In this document: in pieces, positions 1-10,522 of the stretch | Layout: each line of letters begins with the position of its first letter | How positions within the stretch are numbered: the first letter of the stretch is position 1 | NCBI GenBank assembly: GCA_944548615.1 | Contig: OX155960.1 | Coordinates: 11,284,365 to 11,348,364 of the forward strand | Direction: 5' to 3' | DNA: 64,000 nt | From: Micropterix aruncella | Taxonomy: Eukaryota > Arthropoda > Insecta > Lepidoptera > Micropterigidae | Translations under genes and position numbers: made by a program | Notes under the pieces: generated by a model | Told to the model about the DNA's origin: nothing | The model's database searches: none | Seen by the model: the letters and a program-made list of their open reading frames with translations, nothing else

Positions 1-424
1 GACTGGTTACGAGTTCGAGGTCGCTTGCGTGGTCCTCTCCCTTGCGTAGCGGTGAAACGGTGTCTACCGAATCTATTGCGGACCACGGCGTCCTTTGCCC
101 GGCTGTTCAACCGATTTCGGGTAGCCGATGGTCGTTTCAAGAGCATTCGCCGTAAGGTCAACAACCACCCCCGCTCTATAGGAGACAGTACTGTTTCCAG
201 ACTCACCCGACTGATAGTCAGAATGCACAATCGATTGACTTACGCTGCACGGTGCGCAGACCGTCCAGGAGCGCCAGAATGTTGACTAACCCTACGGCCA
301 GAGTCCTGCCCGGGCTCGCACTTCATGCGTGGAGGCCGCCGGATGGGTGTTGACCTGTGAGTGTGACCAACCCTGAACAGAATGAGTTTTCGTGGCCAAC
401 TCAGCAAGGGCCCATTAGCTCCCA
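1..424 (+). repeat. GC-rich dispersed repeat (GCR), copy 1
   Basis: First of at least a dozen copies of one GC-rich family in the window. This partial copy starts outside the window. It carries the blocks GACTGGTTACGAGTTCGAGG, a CGCGGACCA-like block (here TGCGGACCACG), GGTGCGCAGACCGTCCAGG and CTCAGCAAGGGCCCATTAGC in the same order as the copies near 41.0-41.5 kb and 46.3-46.7 kb. All frames are broken and there is no coding similarity I recognise. Strand is set relative to the 46.3-kb copy. Confidence 0.75.
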
Positions 425-1500
425 GACTACTTCTACAGTGTTTTTTTAACAATCGCTGGTATGGCACGGTGTGCGAATGTCCGCATGCCGAATAGTAAAT
501 GAGATCATTAGCGATTGTTGCCACGGTCGGTTACGAGCGTTGTAGTAACCGACGGTTAGCGAACAGTCCTTCCGTGACTCACTTCTTCGCAAGATCGACT
601 GAGTTAAACGACCCCAAACACCGCCCGACCGATGTCGTCGCGCCGCGCCGCTACTGGGCGTGAAAGTAATCGTCACAAAGTAAAGTAGTTGGCACACATT
701 TGTGCCCAGTGGCATTCAAATTATCGTTCAAAATTAACATCAGGAGGATGTCTCAAAAGCTTCAAAAGACATGTTTTTATATCGAACATCGTGATAAAGG
801 ACCATGAAGCCAGCAACACAGAACGACAAAAGCATCTGCAGGCTTGAATTATGCCGTTCCTCGGGTTAATTCTTCATTTATAATACTATACCAATAAAAA
901 ACGAATTTTTAATTCATTTGATTGAAGTCAATCAAAGGGTTACGGGGATAACGATAAATGTACACTTTATGAAACTTTTGTTAACCGTTTTTCGGAAATG
1001 GAACCAGAAATGTTGATCAATGTAAAATTTACGAATGGTTGAGAGAGAAAGAAATAGACCGCAAATTATTAATTTTGCTTTTACCGCAATTAATTAATTT
1101 ATTAATTTTGCTATCATAATTAATTTATTTATTTATTTATTTTATTAACTAAATGTATACAGCATATTCTCTATATATTTAAAAAAACATTTTATAAATT
1201 AACATTAATACCTATAGCCATTAATACATTTTAAATTAGCAAAAAATATAAAGTACCCATTTAAAAGATAATAATTTTAAAACCTTCTTTTTAAGAAAAA
1301 AGGAAAAAGAAGCATTTCTAAATATAAATGTATAAGTACAATAGGAGAATGGAAATGGAAGGGAGGGATTGTTATAACACTATGTGTAATATACGTTCAT
1401 AAATGGGCATACATACGTATACTATTGACATATATATACATATAGACATACATACACACATAAATATATTGCATATAATAAAGTAATAAGTAAATTTAAA
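425..1500. other. No gene seen; AT-rich intergenic DNA
   Basis: The first 300 bases are moderately GC-rich without a recognisable element. From about 860 the DNA is AT-rich, with TTTA/TTAA simple repeats near 1090-1160 and TA/CA-rich sequence near 1410-1480. Part of the last 100 bases may be the 3' untranslated tail of the adjacent minus-strand LINE. Confidence 0.5.
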
Positions 1501-2450
1501 TTAATTATCGTTCCTGAGCTTTTCTTCGACTGCGTGAAGAAAAGGCTTCCTGTCCAGAGAAAAAATGTCAAGGTCATTAAACCTGTTATTAAAAGAGGTG
1601 AGTAACCGTATCATAGTAGAGTTGCTGAAGTGGCTTGAATTGCACCTGGGCACATGAAACAAACGAGAAACTCGGGTACTTCTGGGGGGCACTCTCAAGG
1701 AAATTCGCTCAGTTAAAGCTGGACAGTCTATTAAACCATGAAGGATGTCATATAGGAAAGACATGTCGGTTATGGTCCGTCTATTATAGAGCAGTGCAAC
1801 CTTAAAGTAATCCGCTCTTTCCTCATATGTCTCGAAGTTCGTGTGCTCGCGCCAATTTAGGTATCGCAAGAAACGCTTTTGGACGCACTCAACCTTGTTG
1901 ACAGATGCAGCATACATCGGTGACCATATAGTGGATCCGAAGTCTAAGACACTTCTGACATATGCGTAATACAGTGTTTTTAAGGCGAGGGTGTCACTGA
2001 ACGGTCTGCATACTCTAAACAAAAATCCTAACATTTTCTTGGCATTAGGAACTATGTGATCTATGTGGTCGTTGTATGTAAGCTTCGTATCTAAATAAAG
2101 TCGGAGGTCGCGTATTAAAGATGTTTTTGGAATGTTTTCGCCATCGATAAGATAGTTATATACAATTGGCCGAGTATTTCTGGTAAAACTGATGGTATTG
2201 CACTTTAAGGGATTGAGGCAGAGCTTGTTTTTGTGGCAGTATACCAAGAGTCGGTCTAGATCGCGTTGCATGTTTATGCAATCTTTCGTACCTTTAATGG
2301 TGGAATAAATTTTTAGATCATCGGCATAAACGATAAATTTAGATGTGTGAAAGCAAGAGGCGATGTCATTAATATAAATATTAAACAATAATGGCCCGAG
2401 ATGCGAACCTTGCGGTACTCCAGAAGGTACTCTAACATACTCGGACCTAT
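1501..2450 (-). pseudogene. 5'-truncated LINE: C-terminal half of reverse transcriptase
   Basis: A minus-strand frame of about 315 codons. Reading 2450 to 1501 it starts just upstream of the VPSGVPQGS motif, then GPLLFNIYIND, the catalytic FIVYADD box, a connection domain with NPLKCNTISF, and a C-terminal tail ending EEKLRNDN. These are hallmarks of Jockey/CR1-type non-LTR reverse transcriptases. The endonuclease, ORF1 and N-terminal RT half (normally about 600 residues more) are missing, as expected for 5' truncation in target-primed reverse transcription. The reading frame is open, but there is no proper start codon, so I treat it as a dead fragment. A related C-terminal end lies at 26226-26563. 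Confidence 0.85.
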
Positions 2451-3024
2451 TTGTGTTTCTATAAAAAAAATATACCCCGGAAAAAAGCGAAAACTGTAAA
2501 ATAAGGATAATATTAAAATAAGATTATGTGAGTTTCTAAAAAAAATGACATTTTACCTTAATCATACCTCAGAAAAAAGCGAAAACATGGAAAACTCAGT
2601 GGCCTTGATCAGTATTTCCCGTCGCAATTCTTCCTCAGCGTCAACCAGAGGGTCATCAACCTCTGAACCTGACGGAAAATAATTATCGATGTCTACCGTC
2701 ACCGCGTGGACCTTGATCGTTCATTACCGGTCACACTTTTTAATTATAGTATATATAAAGTATATTATTTCCATTAAAAAATGAATTTTTCAAATCGGCT
2801 AATAAATGGCAGAGTTCTGAGGTAACAAACATTAAAAAAAGATACAACCGAATTGATAACCTTCTCCTTTTTATGAAGTCGGTTAAATAAGACCTTGATG
2901 ACGTAGGTAATTTAAGGACAGAAAACGAAATCTATCTGTGACTCGATCTCCTAAACTCCTAAACTATCTCTGACTATCTATCTGCGCTCGAACTAACTAT
3001 CTATCTGCAAACTATGTCGTAAAG
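2451..3024. other. Intergenic; interspersed repeat on minus strand
   Basis: GAAAAAAGCGAAAAC occurs twice (near 2480 and 2570). From about 2745 to 2887, read on the minus strand, is a repeat opening with ACCGACTTC...AAAAGGAGAAGG and continuing into TTACCTCAGAACTC. A plus-strand relative is at 30630-30800. The class of this repeat is uncertain. No gene is seen. Confidence 0.5.
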
Positions 3025-3029
3025 AATAT

Positions 3030-3632
3030 TGGTTGCGCGCAAAGTATCTTTTGCATCAGCATTTAATTAGGATATGTGGATGTTCGATTTCACTGACAGA
3101 TGTTGACTCCGAAGAAGAAGAACAACTACTTCAACGCCGCCAGTACTGCGATCGCTCAAAAACGCCTACCCGCCGCTAGTGTTTATAATTATCCGCCGCG
3201 CCGTCACGACGACTGCATATATATTTATCAGAGGTTTTGCATACTTTCGCGACTCTGAACCGCTTTATTTACCGCTTTATTTATTGAACCGCTCCGCAAA
3301 AGCATAGTTAAAACTCCGCGAAGGAACTAATCCGCGTCGAGTGAGTTTTGTGTGAGGCATTGTCGAAGAGACTTGCGTGAAAAATCCACCAGCAGGAACC
3401 TCGAGGGTCCGTAGCAGTGCCGGAACTTCAGCTAGGCGAGGAGCCATCACAGGTCAGTCGGTGTTTTACAGCCATATATCTGATTACGTGTTGATGTTTT
3501 AAAGGATTTGCGCGCATCGATTTTGTCTCATTTTGTGGAGCCGCATATTAAAATCTATTTATTTATTTTATTATTATTTATTTACGGTTACGATCCCGCC
3601 GGTTGTTCGACTATTTACACGTTGAACAACCA
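3030..3632 (+). repeat. 5' LTR of the BEL element
   Basis: Begins TGG and ends CCA, giving the canonical TG...CA termini. It contains a GCATATATATTTATC stretch near 3216 that could serve as a TATA-like promoter element, though this is not tested. The last 30 bases form a stem-loop, GGTTGTTC...GAACAACC. It differs from the 3' LTR at about 3177 (C/T), about 3378 (G/T), and by lacking TAC near 3541. Confidence 0.93.
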
Positions 3633-3639
3633 TAATTAT

Positions 3640-3657
3640 TGGTCCTTCGAGCCGGAT
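3640..3657 (+). promoter_or_regulatory. Primer-binding site, tRNA-Tyr type
   Basis: TGGTCCTTCGAGCCGGAT starts seven bases after the 5' LTR. It is the exact complement of an 18-nt tRNA 3' end, ATCCGGCTCGAAGGACCA. The acceptor sequence paired with CCTTCGA is that of animal tRNA-Tyr as I remember it. This is where minus-strand DNA synthesis would start. The tRNA identity is recalled, not searched. Confidence 0.8.
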
Positions 3658-4010
3658 ATAAATCCAGTTTAGATATAGTAAATTTTGCGTATTTTTTTGG
3701 CGAAATTATTATATTTCAAATACCGCTTATGGATGCTTTATTTACGTAAATTTGGTGAATAAAGTGCCTATTCTTTGTAAATTTATTAGATAGTTTTACG
3801 TAACATTGGTAGAGCTTCTATATAAATGTGATTTATAGTCTTTTTAACGTAATTTTGGTAAAATTTCTATAGATTTTTCGTACGATATATATTTATAATT
3901 TATACTTATACTATTTTCTACTTGTCTATTATTTTCTATATATTATTTATACTTATAATATTTTCTTATATTATCATAATTTCTTTCATCTCTTTATATT
4001 AGTCTTTATA

Positions 4011-7000
4011 ATGGCGAACATCGCAGATGAACAGAAATTAGAGTTATTACATTCGAAGAAGGAAGCTATTTTTCAACGAATGAATGACTTGTTTACATTA
4101 TCAAAAACAATTTCTTCTTCTACTTCATTCGAATCAAGGGCAAATGAAAATTTCATGGCTGAAACAGAAACTATTGATGACTGGCAGATGAAATATGAAC
4201 AAATAATTGATGAAATGAATATTATAAACTTAAAAATAAATCCAGATTTCAAAGTCAGTCATAAATCTTTGTTTGCATTTGAAGACCTGTATTCTCGAGT
4301 GAAACGTATACGCAATAAAATAAACTCCATATCAGCTGATGTGTCAAAACACACGGCCACCGCGTCCAATGATAAATGTGTTATTAAACTGCCGCCAATT
4401 GAAATTCCCTTCTTCGATGGGAAGATGGAAAACTGGTCGCAATTTTACGAATCATTTAAGGCGAATATACACGATAATAATCAGCTGACTGATTCACAGC
4501 GCGTTCAGTATCTTATGGGAAAATTGACTCAAAGTGCAATACAAATAACATCAGGTATTGTACCTACGAGTAAAACTTATAAAATATTATGGAACAGTTT
4601 AGTAAATAAATATCAGGATAAACGTGCATTGGGCACACATTATTTAAATAATATTTTGGAACTTAAAATGTGCCAAAACACCGCAAATAGTCTTAATCTT
4701 TTTATTGAAAAATATTCAGCTTCGATTGCCGCTATCAAACAATTGGAAATAGCAGACCCATTCGATTTCATTTTATTGCATTGTGCTCTAAGAAAGGTTG
4801 ACACACAAACAATACAAAATTTTGAAATGTCAGTCCGCCAGAAAGAAATTCCGTCGTCTGAAGACTTGATTGCTTTCGTTCAGGATCAAGTGAAAATATT
4901 GGAACGATCTAGTAGCAATTACTCGGGTTCCAATCCACGAATCCCAGGCACATCCACGAGACCTTCAGCCGCAAATGGACGCCCTCAAACGTCAAAGGCC
5001 TTCATAGCCTCCTCGTCCGCTTCATGTGTGCTATGCGCTAACAAGGATCACTCACACCTTTACGCATGTACTCAATTTAAAAATATGATTTCACCGCAGG
5101 CAAGGTTTGACTACATTAAATCAAAAAATGGTTGTGTCAACTGCTTGAGTATTTCACACGCTGTCTCTGCATGTAATTCACGGCATGTATGTAACATTTG
5201 TCAAAAACGACATCATACTTATTTGCATTTTGAAAAGAATACATCCTTAAATAAAGGATCTGCAAAAGGTAACGAGACGCATTTGCAAACGACGCAATTG
5301 CATACTCATACGAATTATATGGAGTCTCCTAAATCCTCCGAGAATTTATCTCATCCTTCGCAGCCACTCCAAAACAATACGTCACTAATGCTCAAGGTTG
5401 AGTCAAGACCATCTCCTACTATACTTCTATCCACCGCACAAGTATATGCCCAGCCTAATAATGCTAATGGAAAAATTATAGTAAGATGTCTTATTGACAA
5501 TGGTTCACAAAATAATTTAGTGACTGTTGAGTGTTGCCAAAAATTAAATTTAAATATTATCCCTCTTAATAATTCATATATAAAAGGTGTTGGTTTATCG
5601 TCAAAACCAATCCATGGCTTTGTGTATTTGAACATAGAGTCTCGCTTTCAACCTAACAATAAATATAATATTCACGCTTTAGTGGTCGATTGTATAACTG
5701 ACCAACTGCCCTCACACTATATCGAAAGGACGTGTGACATGACACATATAAATAATCTACCACTAGCTGATCTCACTTGGAACATTCCAGGAACCATACA
5801 TTTAGTATTAGGTGCCCAATTATTCCCATATATTTATTTGGGAAATAAGGTGGAATCTAAAACTAACGCTCCGCCCGCAATCTTAACCGCATTTGGATAT
5901 GTTCTGATGGGGGATTATCCTCATAGAAATCCGCATCCAAAGAATGCTTATTCCGTCACCGCTCTTGCTCTCAATGATCTTGAAGCATGTTTACATAAAT
6001 TTTGGCAATTAGAAGAAATGCCCACGAAACGCTTTCTCAGTCCGGATGAAACGGAATGTGAAAATATATACACCGCATCCGTATCTCGCGATGAGCAAGG
6101 TAGGTATTCTGTTGCGCTACCTTTCTCAAAGAGTCCTGCCGATTTAGGTAATTCTCGAACCGTTGCATATCGCCGTCTTCTCGCTCTGGAACGAAAGTTT
6201 AAAAACGACCCTATGCTCCGCGTAAAATATAATGAAGTAATTATGGATCATATTCAGAACCGGTACCTATCCGAAGTGCCTGAATCTGATAATAATGTCG
6301 ACGGTTACTTTATTCCGCATCATGCCGTCGTCCGGGCAGACAAGCCACTTCCTCGTATTGTGTTGGATGCTAGTGCAAAAACTCATACAGGATTGTCACT
6401 TAATGACATCCTCTATGCTGGTCCTAATCTACAGGCTGATCTATTTTTACTTTTGATAAATTTTCGTTTATTTCCTGTTGCGATGACCGCCGATATCAAA
6501 CAGATGTATTTACAGATTGGTGTTGTTGAAGACCATCGTAAATACTTAAAAATATTATTCCGCTTTAGTGACAATGAACCCGTCCGTACATATAATTTTG
6601 ATCGCGTGGCCTTTGGGCTTAAACCCAGTCCGTATTTAGCCATGCGATGTATACGCCATCTAGCTGCAGAGAATGTGCACCGCTATCCTGAAGGAGCAAA
6701 GATAGCTGAGTCACAGCTCTATATGGACGATTTAGTTCATTCCGCCCCTACTGAAGACACCGCTAAACGCCTATCTCAAGAACTAATCGCCTTATTTAAA
6801 TCTGCGTCCATGGATCTAGTGAAATGGACAAGTAATTCACCTGCACTCCTTGAGAGCCTCCCTGACTCGCATCGAACATCTGTAGATTTTTCTGATGATA
6901 ATGCTACGTCGAGGGTATTAGGCCTTTCATGGGATCCCGCTAATGATCAATTCTCCATAACTACTTCTCTATTTGATGAGAAGTGTACAAAGCGAAGCAT

Positions 7001-9254
7001 ACTTTCATTAGTCGCTCGCTTATTTGACGTTCTAGTTTTGGAAGCTCCAGTCATACTTTATGCTAAATTGCTGATCAAAGAACTTTGGCTTTGCAATATT
7101 GGATGGGATGAAACACCACCCGAACACATAATTAATCGCTTTTCTGCTCTTGTACAAGAATTCCCTTTACTAGATACTTTGAGGATTCCACGACATATTG
7201 GAGTATCAAATGGATGTACTGTCAATATCGTCGCGTTTTGTGATGCAAGTCTAAAAGGCTATGGATGTGTCATATACTTGCATATTACCGATCCTGCAAA
7301 CAACATAACAGTGAGACTTTTGTGTTCCAAATCTAAGGTTTCACCCACAAACATAGCAACACTAGCTCGCTTAGAGCTTTGTGCCGCTCTTTTAATGTCT
7401 AAACTAGTTAAAATAGTTCTAGATACTTATGAGACCCGCATTTCAATCAACGGAGTCTATGCATTTTCGGACTCTACTATAGCACTCGCATGGATACATT
7501 CATCGCCCCATCGATGGTCTGTCTTTGTGAGTAACCGCGTAGCTCAATGTCATGAGAATTTAACTCCAACTAACTTTAGACATGTCGCAGGTGTCGAAAA
7601 TCCTAGTGATTGTCTCTCGCGTGGTATGTTGCCTTCTCAGCTCATATCTCACGAACTTTGGTGGAAGGGGCCTTCGTGGCTTATGTCTGCGCCGACTAAG
7701 TGGCCTAAAAAGACTTCATCTCACATCGAGTGTGATAAGCTTCCTGAATTCAAATTAAAAACATTTACCGCTGTCGTTCAATGTGAACAATCCATATGCT
7801 ATGACTTGTCTCAGAGAATATCTTCTTGGGATAAGTTACTCCGCATTCTTCTCCTTGTATTTAGATTTATAAAGAGGTTACCTAATATTGGAACGGTCGG
7901 AATGATGTTATTCGCTGAAAGAGCTGTCATTAAAGCAGTACAGCGAGTACACTTTTCAGAAGATCTCCACCGCATAAAACTAAATCAAAGATTATCTAAG
8001 AAACTCCAAAATCTTAGTGTATTCATTGACGAAGACGAAATTATACGTATAGGAGGAAGACTATGTAAATCCGATTTACCATTCGAAGCTAAGCATCCCG
8101 CCCTTTTGCCGAAACAGGATCATGTAGTTGGTCTTATAATAAACCATTTTCATAAAATTAATTGTCACACGGGACCTGGTCTGCTTATGTCAATTCTTCG
8201 TCAACGCTACTGGATACTGGATGCCAGAACTACTATCAGGAAGATTGTGCGTCAGTGCAACGCGTGCTTCCGCGTGAAGCCTACGCACCCCACGCCAAAA
8301 ATGGCTGATCTTCCGACTTACCGCGTCCAAGAAGCGAAAGCATTCGTGCACACCGGTGTAGATTATGCTGGTCCACTTCGAATTACGCTCACGCGCCGTC
8401 GCGGTCAACACTCACAGAAAGCATACATCTGTCTGTTTGTTTGTCTTGTGACCAAAGCTGTACATATTGAGCTCGTTTCAGATTTAACTTCAGATATATT
8501 CCTAGCCGCGTTTAAGCGCTTCATTTCACGCCGCGGTCCAGTTTCCTGTTTGTATTCTGACAATGGGACGAATTTCGTTGGTGCGAAAGCACAACTGGAC
8601 GAAATGTATAAATTTCTACTTACTCCTCAGTATCAGAACTCCTTCAATGAGGAACTTACAGAACGTCGCATTGAGTGGAAAATGATACCACCACGAACAC
8701 CGCATTTCGGATCTATGTGGGAGTCCAACATAAAGAGTCTCAAAACTCATTTCTATAGAGTTATTGGGAGTCAAATACTCTCTTATGAGGAATTACAGAC
8801 TGTTCTTGTGCAAATTGAAAGCATCATGAATTCACGTCCACTTTGTGTAATTTCGACGGATCCACATCCTGATATCCTAACGCCCGCTCATTTTCTTATG
8901 TCCACACCGCTACAATATTTGCCCGCATCTGACTTGTCTGATGAACGTATCAGTCTCACCAATCGAAAGAAACTATTGGATAGCATGGTCCATTCATATT
9001 GGAAAAAGTGGAGTACTGAGTACCTTCACACGTTGCAAGTCAGGCAGAAATGGTCTAGTCCAGATCGCCCTGTTCAAATAGGAACAATCGTGCTGGTTGG
9101 TCAAGAGGATACCCCCCCGCTAACTTGGCCACTCGGTAGAATAACAGCAGTTTATCCAGGCACCGACGGTGTAGTTAGAGTTGCTCTGGTGAAAACAAGG
9201 TTTGGAACCTTCAAACGCCCTGTAGTGAAGCTTTATCCAATCCCTTCCCAATAA
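4011..9254 (+). CDS. BEL/Pao gag-pol polyprotein (1747 aa)
   Basis: Uninterrupted frame encoding the retrotransposon polyprotein. Order: N-terminal helical gag region with a DUF1759-like segment (about 127-290); zinc knuckles, including C375-x2-C-x4-H-x4-C388 and a second Cys/His cluster at 394-406; aspartic protease with D496-N-G-S; reverse transcriptase with YMDD at 904-907; RNase H with D1078, E1122 and D1154; integrase with an HHCC zinc domain (about 1379-1422) and catalytic D1451, D1517, E1571; and a C-terminal DUF5641-like domain (about 1655-1745). All catalytic residues I looked for are present. The first Met is used because the upstream DNA is AT-rich with stops. Gag and pol are one frame, as is usual in BEL/Pao. 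The protease reads DNG where D-S/T-G is usual in aspartic proteases. Confidence 0.95.
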   Translation: MANIADEQKLELLHSKKEAIFQRMNDLFTLSKTISSSTSFESRANENFMAETETIDDWQMKYEQIIDEMNIINLKINPDFKVSHKSLFAFEDLYSRVKRIRNKINSISADVSKHTATASNDKCVIKLPPIEIPFFDGKMENWSQFYESFKANIHDNNQLTDSQRVQYLMGKLTQSAIQITSGIVPTSKTYKILWNSLVNKYQDKRALGTHYLNNILELKMCQNTANSLNLFIEKYSASIAAIKQLEIADPFDFILLHCALRKVDTQTIQNFEMSVRQKEIPSSEDLIAFVQDQVKILERSSSNYSGSNPRIPGTSTRPSAANGRPQTSKAFIASSSASCVLCANKDHSHLYACTQFKNMISPQARFDYIKSKNGCVNCLSISHAVSACNSRHVCNICQKRHHTYLHFEKNTSLNKGSAKGNETHLQTTQLHTHTNYMESPKSSENLSHPSQPLQNNTSLMLKVESRPSPTILLSTAQVYAQPNNANGKIIVRCLIDNGSQNNLVTVECCQKLNLNIIPLNNSYIKGVGLSSKPIHGFVYLNIESRFQPNNKYNIHALVVDCITDQLPSHYIERTCDMTHINNLPLADLTWNIPGTIHLVLGAQLFPYIYLGNKVESKTNAPPAILTAFGYVLMGDYPHRNPHPKNAYSVTALALNDLEACLHKFWQLEEMPTKRFLSPDETECENIYTASVSRDEQGRYSVALPFSKSPADLGNSRTVAYRRLLALERKFKNDPMLRVKYNEVIMDHIQNRYLSEVPESDNNVDGYFIPHHAVVRADKPLPRIVLDASAKTHTGLSLNDILYAGPNLQADLFLLLINFRLFPVAMTADIKQMYLQIGVVEDHRKYLKILFRFSDNEPVRTYNFDRVAFGLKPSPYLAMRCIRHLAAENVHRYPEGAKIAESQLYMDDLVHSAPTEDTAKRLSQELIALFKSASMDLVKWTSNSPALLESLPDSHRTSVDFSDDNATSRVLGLSWDPANDQFSITTSLFDEKCTKRSILSLVARLFDVLVLEAPVILYAKLLIKELWLCNIGWDETPPEHIINRFSALVQEFPLLDTLRIPRHIGVSNGCTVNIVAFCDASLKGYGCVIYLHITDPANNITVRLLCSKSKVSPTNIATLARLELCAALLMSKLVKIVLDTYETRISINGVYAFSDSTIALAWIHSSPHRWSVFVSNRVAQCHENLTPTNFRHVAGVENPSDCLSRGMLPSQLISHELWWKGPSWLMSAPTKWPKKTSSHIECDKLPEFKLKTFTAVVQCEQSICYDLSQRISSWDKLLRILLLVFRFIKRLPNIGTVGMMLFAERAVIKAVQRVHFSEDLHRIKLNQRLSKKLQNLSVFIDEDEIIRIGGRLCKSDLPFEAKHPALLPKQDHVVGLIINHFHKINCHTGPGLLMSILRQRYWILDARTTIRKIVRQCNACFRVKPTHPTPKMADLPTYRVQEAKAFVHTGVDYAGPLRITLTRRRGQHSQKAYICLFVCLVTKAVHIELVSDLTSDIFLAAFKRFISRRGPVSCLYSDNGTNFVGAKAQLDEMYKFLLTPQYQNSFNEELTERRIEWKMIPPRTPHFGSMWESNIKSLKTHFYRVIGSQILSYEELQTVLVQIESIMNSRPLCVISTDPHPDILTPAHFLMSTPLQYLPASDLSDERISLTNRKKLLDSMVHSYWKKWSTEYLHTLQVRQKWSSPDRPVQIGTIVLVGQEDTPPLTWPLGRITAVYPGTDGVVRVALVKTRFGTFKRPVVKLYPIPSQ

Positions 9255-9433
9255 TCAACCGCATATTTCAACCGCCAATATTTCAACCGCCAATATTCAA
9301 CCGCCCACAAACAATCTCAATAGATTATATTCAACCGCTATTAATTAACCGCAATATATATACATACATATACATATCTTATTATATTTTATATAACATT
9401 ATCTTCTCTTTATTGAAAACTATGCGAGTTTCC

Positions 9434-9446
9434 AAGGTGGGGAGCA
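9434..9446 (+). promoter_or_regulatory. Polypurine tract of the BEL element
   Basis: AAGGTGGGGAGCA lies immediately before the TGG of the 3' LTR. It is purine-rich and in the position of the plus-strand priming site. The exact left edge is uncertain. Confidence 0.7.
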
Positions 9447-10052
9447 TGGTTGCGCGCAAAGTATCTTTTGCATCAGCATTTAATTAGGATATGTGGATGT
9501 TCGATTTCACTGACAGATGTTGACTCCGAAGAAGAAGAACAACTACTTCAACGCCGCCAGTACTGCGATCGCTCAAAAATGCCTACCCGCCGCTAGTGTT
9601 TATAATTATCCGCCGCGCCGTCACGACGACTGCATATATATTTATCAGAGGTTTTGCATACTTTCGCGACTCTGAACCGCTTTATTTACCGCTTTATTTA
9701 TTGAACCGCTCCGCAAAAGCATAGTTAAAACTCCGCGAAGGAACTAATCCGCGTCGAGTGAGTTTTGTGTGAGGCATTGTCGAAGAGACTTGCTTGAAAA
9801 ATCCACCAGCAGGAACCTCGAGGGTCCGTAGCAGTGCCGGAACTTCAGCTAGGCGAGGAGCCATCACAGGTCAGTCGGTGTTTTACAGCCATATATCTGA
9901 TTACGTGTTGATGTTTTAAAGGATTTGCGCGCATCGATTTTGTCTCATTTTGTGGAGTACCCGCATATTAAAATCTATTTATTTATTTTATTATTATTTA
10001 TTTACGGTTACGATCCCGCCGGTTGTTCGACTATTTACACGTTGAACAACCA
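9447..10052 (+). repeat. 3' LTR of the BEL element
   Basis: Direct repeat of 3030-3632, about 99% identical by eye, followed by the TSD AATAT. It would supply the polyadenylation region of the element's transcript. It includes an extra TAC near 9958-9960 relative to the 5' LTR. Confidence 0.93.
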
Positions 10053-10149
10053 AATATTATACCTGCATACATTTATATTACACTGTTTTTTCTGAATAAA
10101 TAAAAAGAAAATATATTAAATATGTACACTGGGTTCTAGGATAACTAAA

Positions 10150-10395
10150 TATAGACTCGTCTGATCTTACATTGTAAGGTCCCGGGTTCGATTCCTGACT
10201 GGGTCACCATTTTTCCGTTGGGTTAAAATTAACGGAATTGCACGTCAATTTTGTCGATCAATCATGCAATCACAAGACACACACTTTGACTTATGTAACA
10301 CGCACACATACATATAAACACGTCACGGTAGTGTTGGTTGATTGTCATAGGACAATAAATCCGCCCATTGTGAAATTTCACAATAAAGACTAAAA
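10150..10395 (+). mobile_element. tRNA-derived SINE, copy 1
   Basis: Degenerate tRNA-like head with box B GGTTCGATTCC near 10186, then TTTTTCCGTTGGGTTAAAAT, a CA-rich body with CACGCACACATACATATAAA, and a 3' end with CAATAAATCCGCCCATTGTG and CACAATAAAGAC. The same order is seen at 39832-40116 (minus) and 21749-22558 (plus, interrupted). The box A half is worn here. Transcription would have been by RNA polymerase III. Confidence 0.8.
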
Positions 10396-10522
10396 ACAAT
10401 CTTCTGGAACTTTTCAAGGGAAAAATTATCCTCACCGTTATTTTTATTATGATAAAATGCCCGAAAACATCTGCCCGTAAAAATCTTAAGCCGTTTAATA
10501 AAGTCAGTGACCGCCATAATAT

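Larger units (their letters stand above)
3030..10052 (+). mobile_element. Complete BEL/Pao LTR retrotransposon
   Basis: About 7.0 kb with two LTRs (603 and 606 bp), both beginning TGGTTGCGCGC and ending GAACAACCA. A 5-bp TSD, AATAT, lies at 3025-3029 and 10053-10057. Order: 5' LTR, primer-binding site, one gag-pol frame, polypurine tract, 3' LTR. By eye the LTRs differ by two substitutions and one 3-base length difference, so insertion was recent. Only about 190 bases separate the stop from the 3' LTR, so there is no envelope-type gene. Domain content places it in the BEL/Pao superfamily; which clade is not determined. Confidence 0.95.

Noticed and set aside
1..424. Ribosomal RNA-like sequence, because of GC content and repetition
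   Set aside because: No conserved rRNA block was recognised in any GCR copy.
9255..9446. Envelope-like gene after pol in the BEL element
   Set aside because: Only about 190 AT-rich bases precede the polypurine tract.
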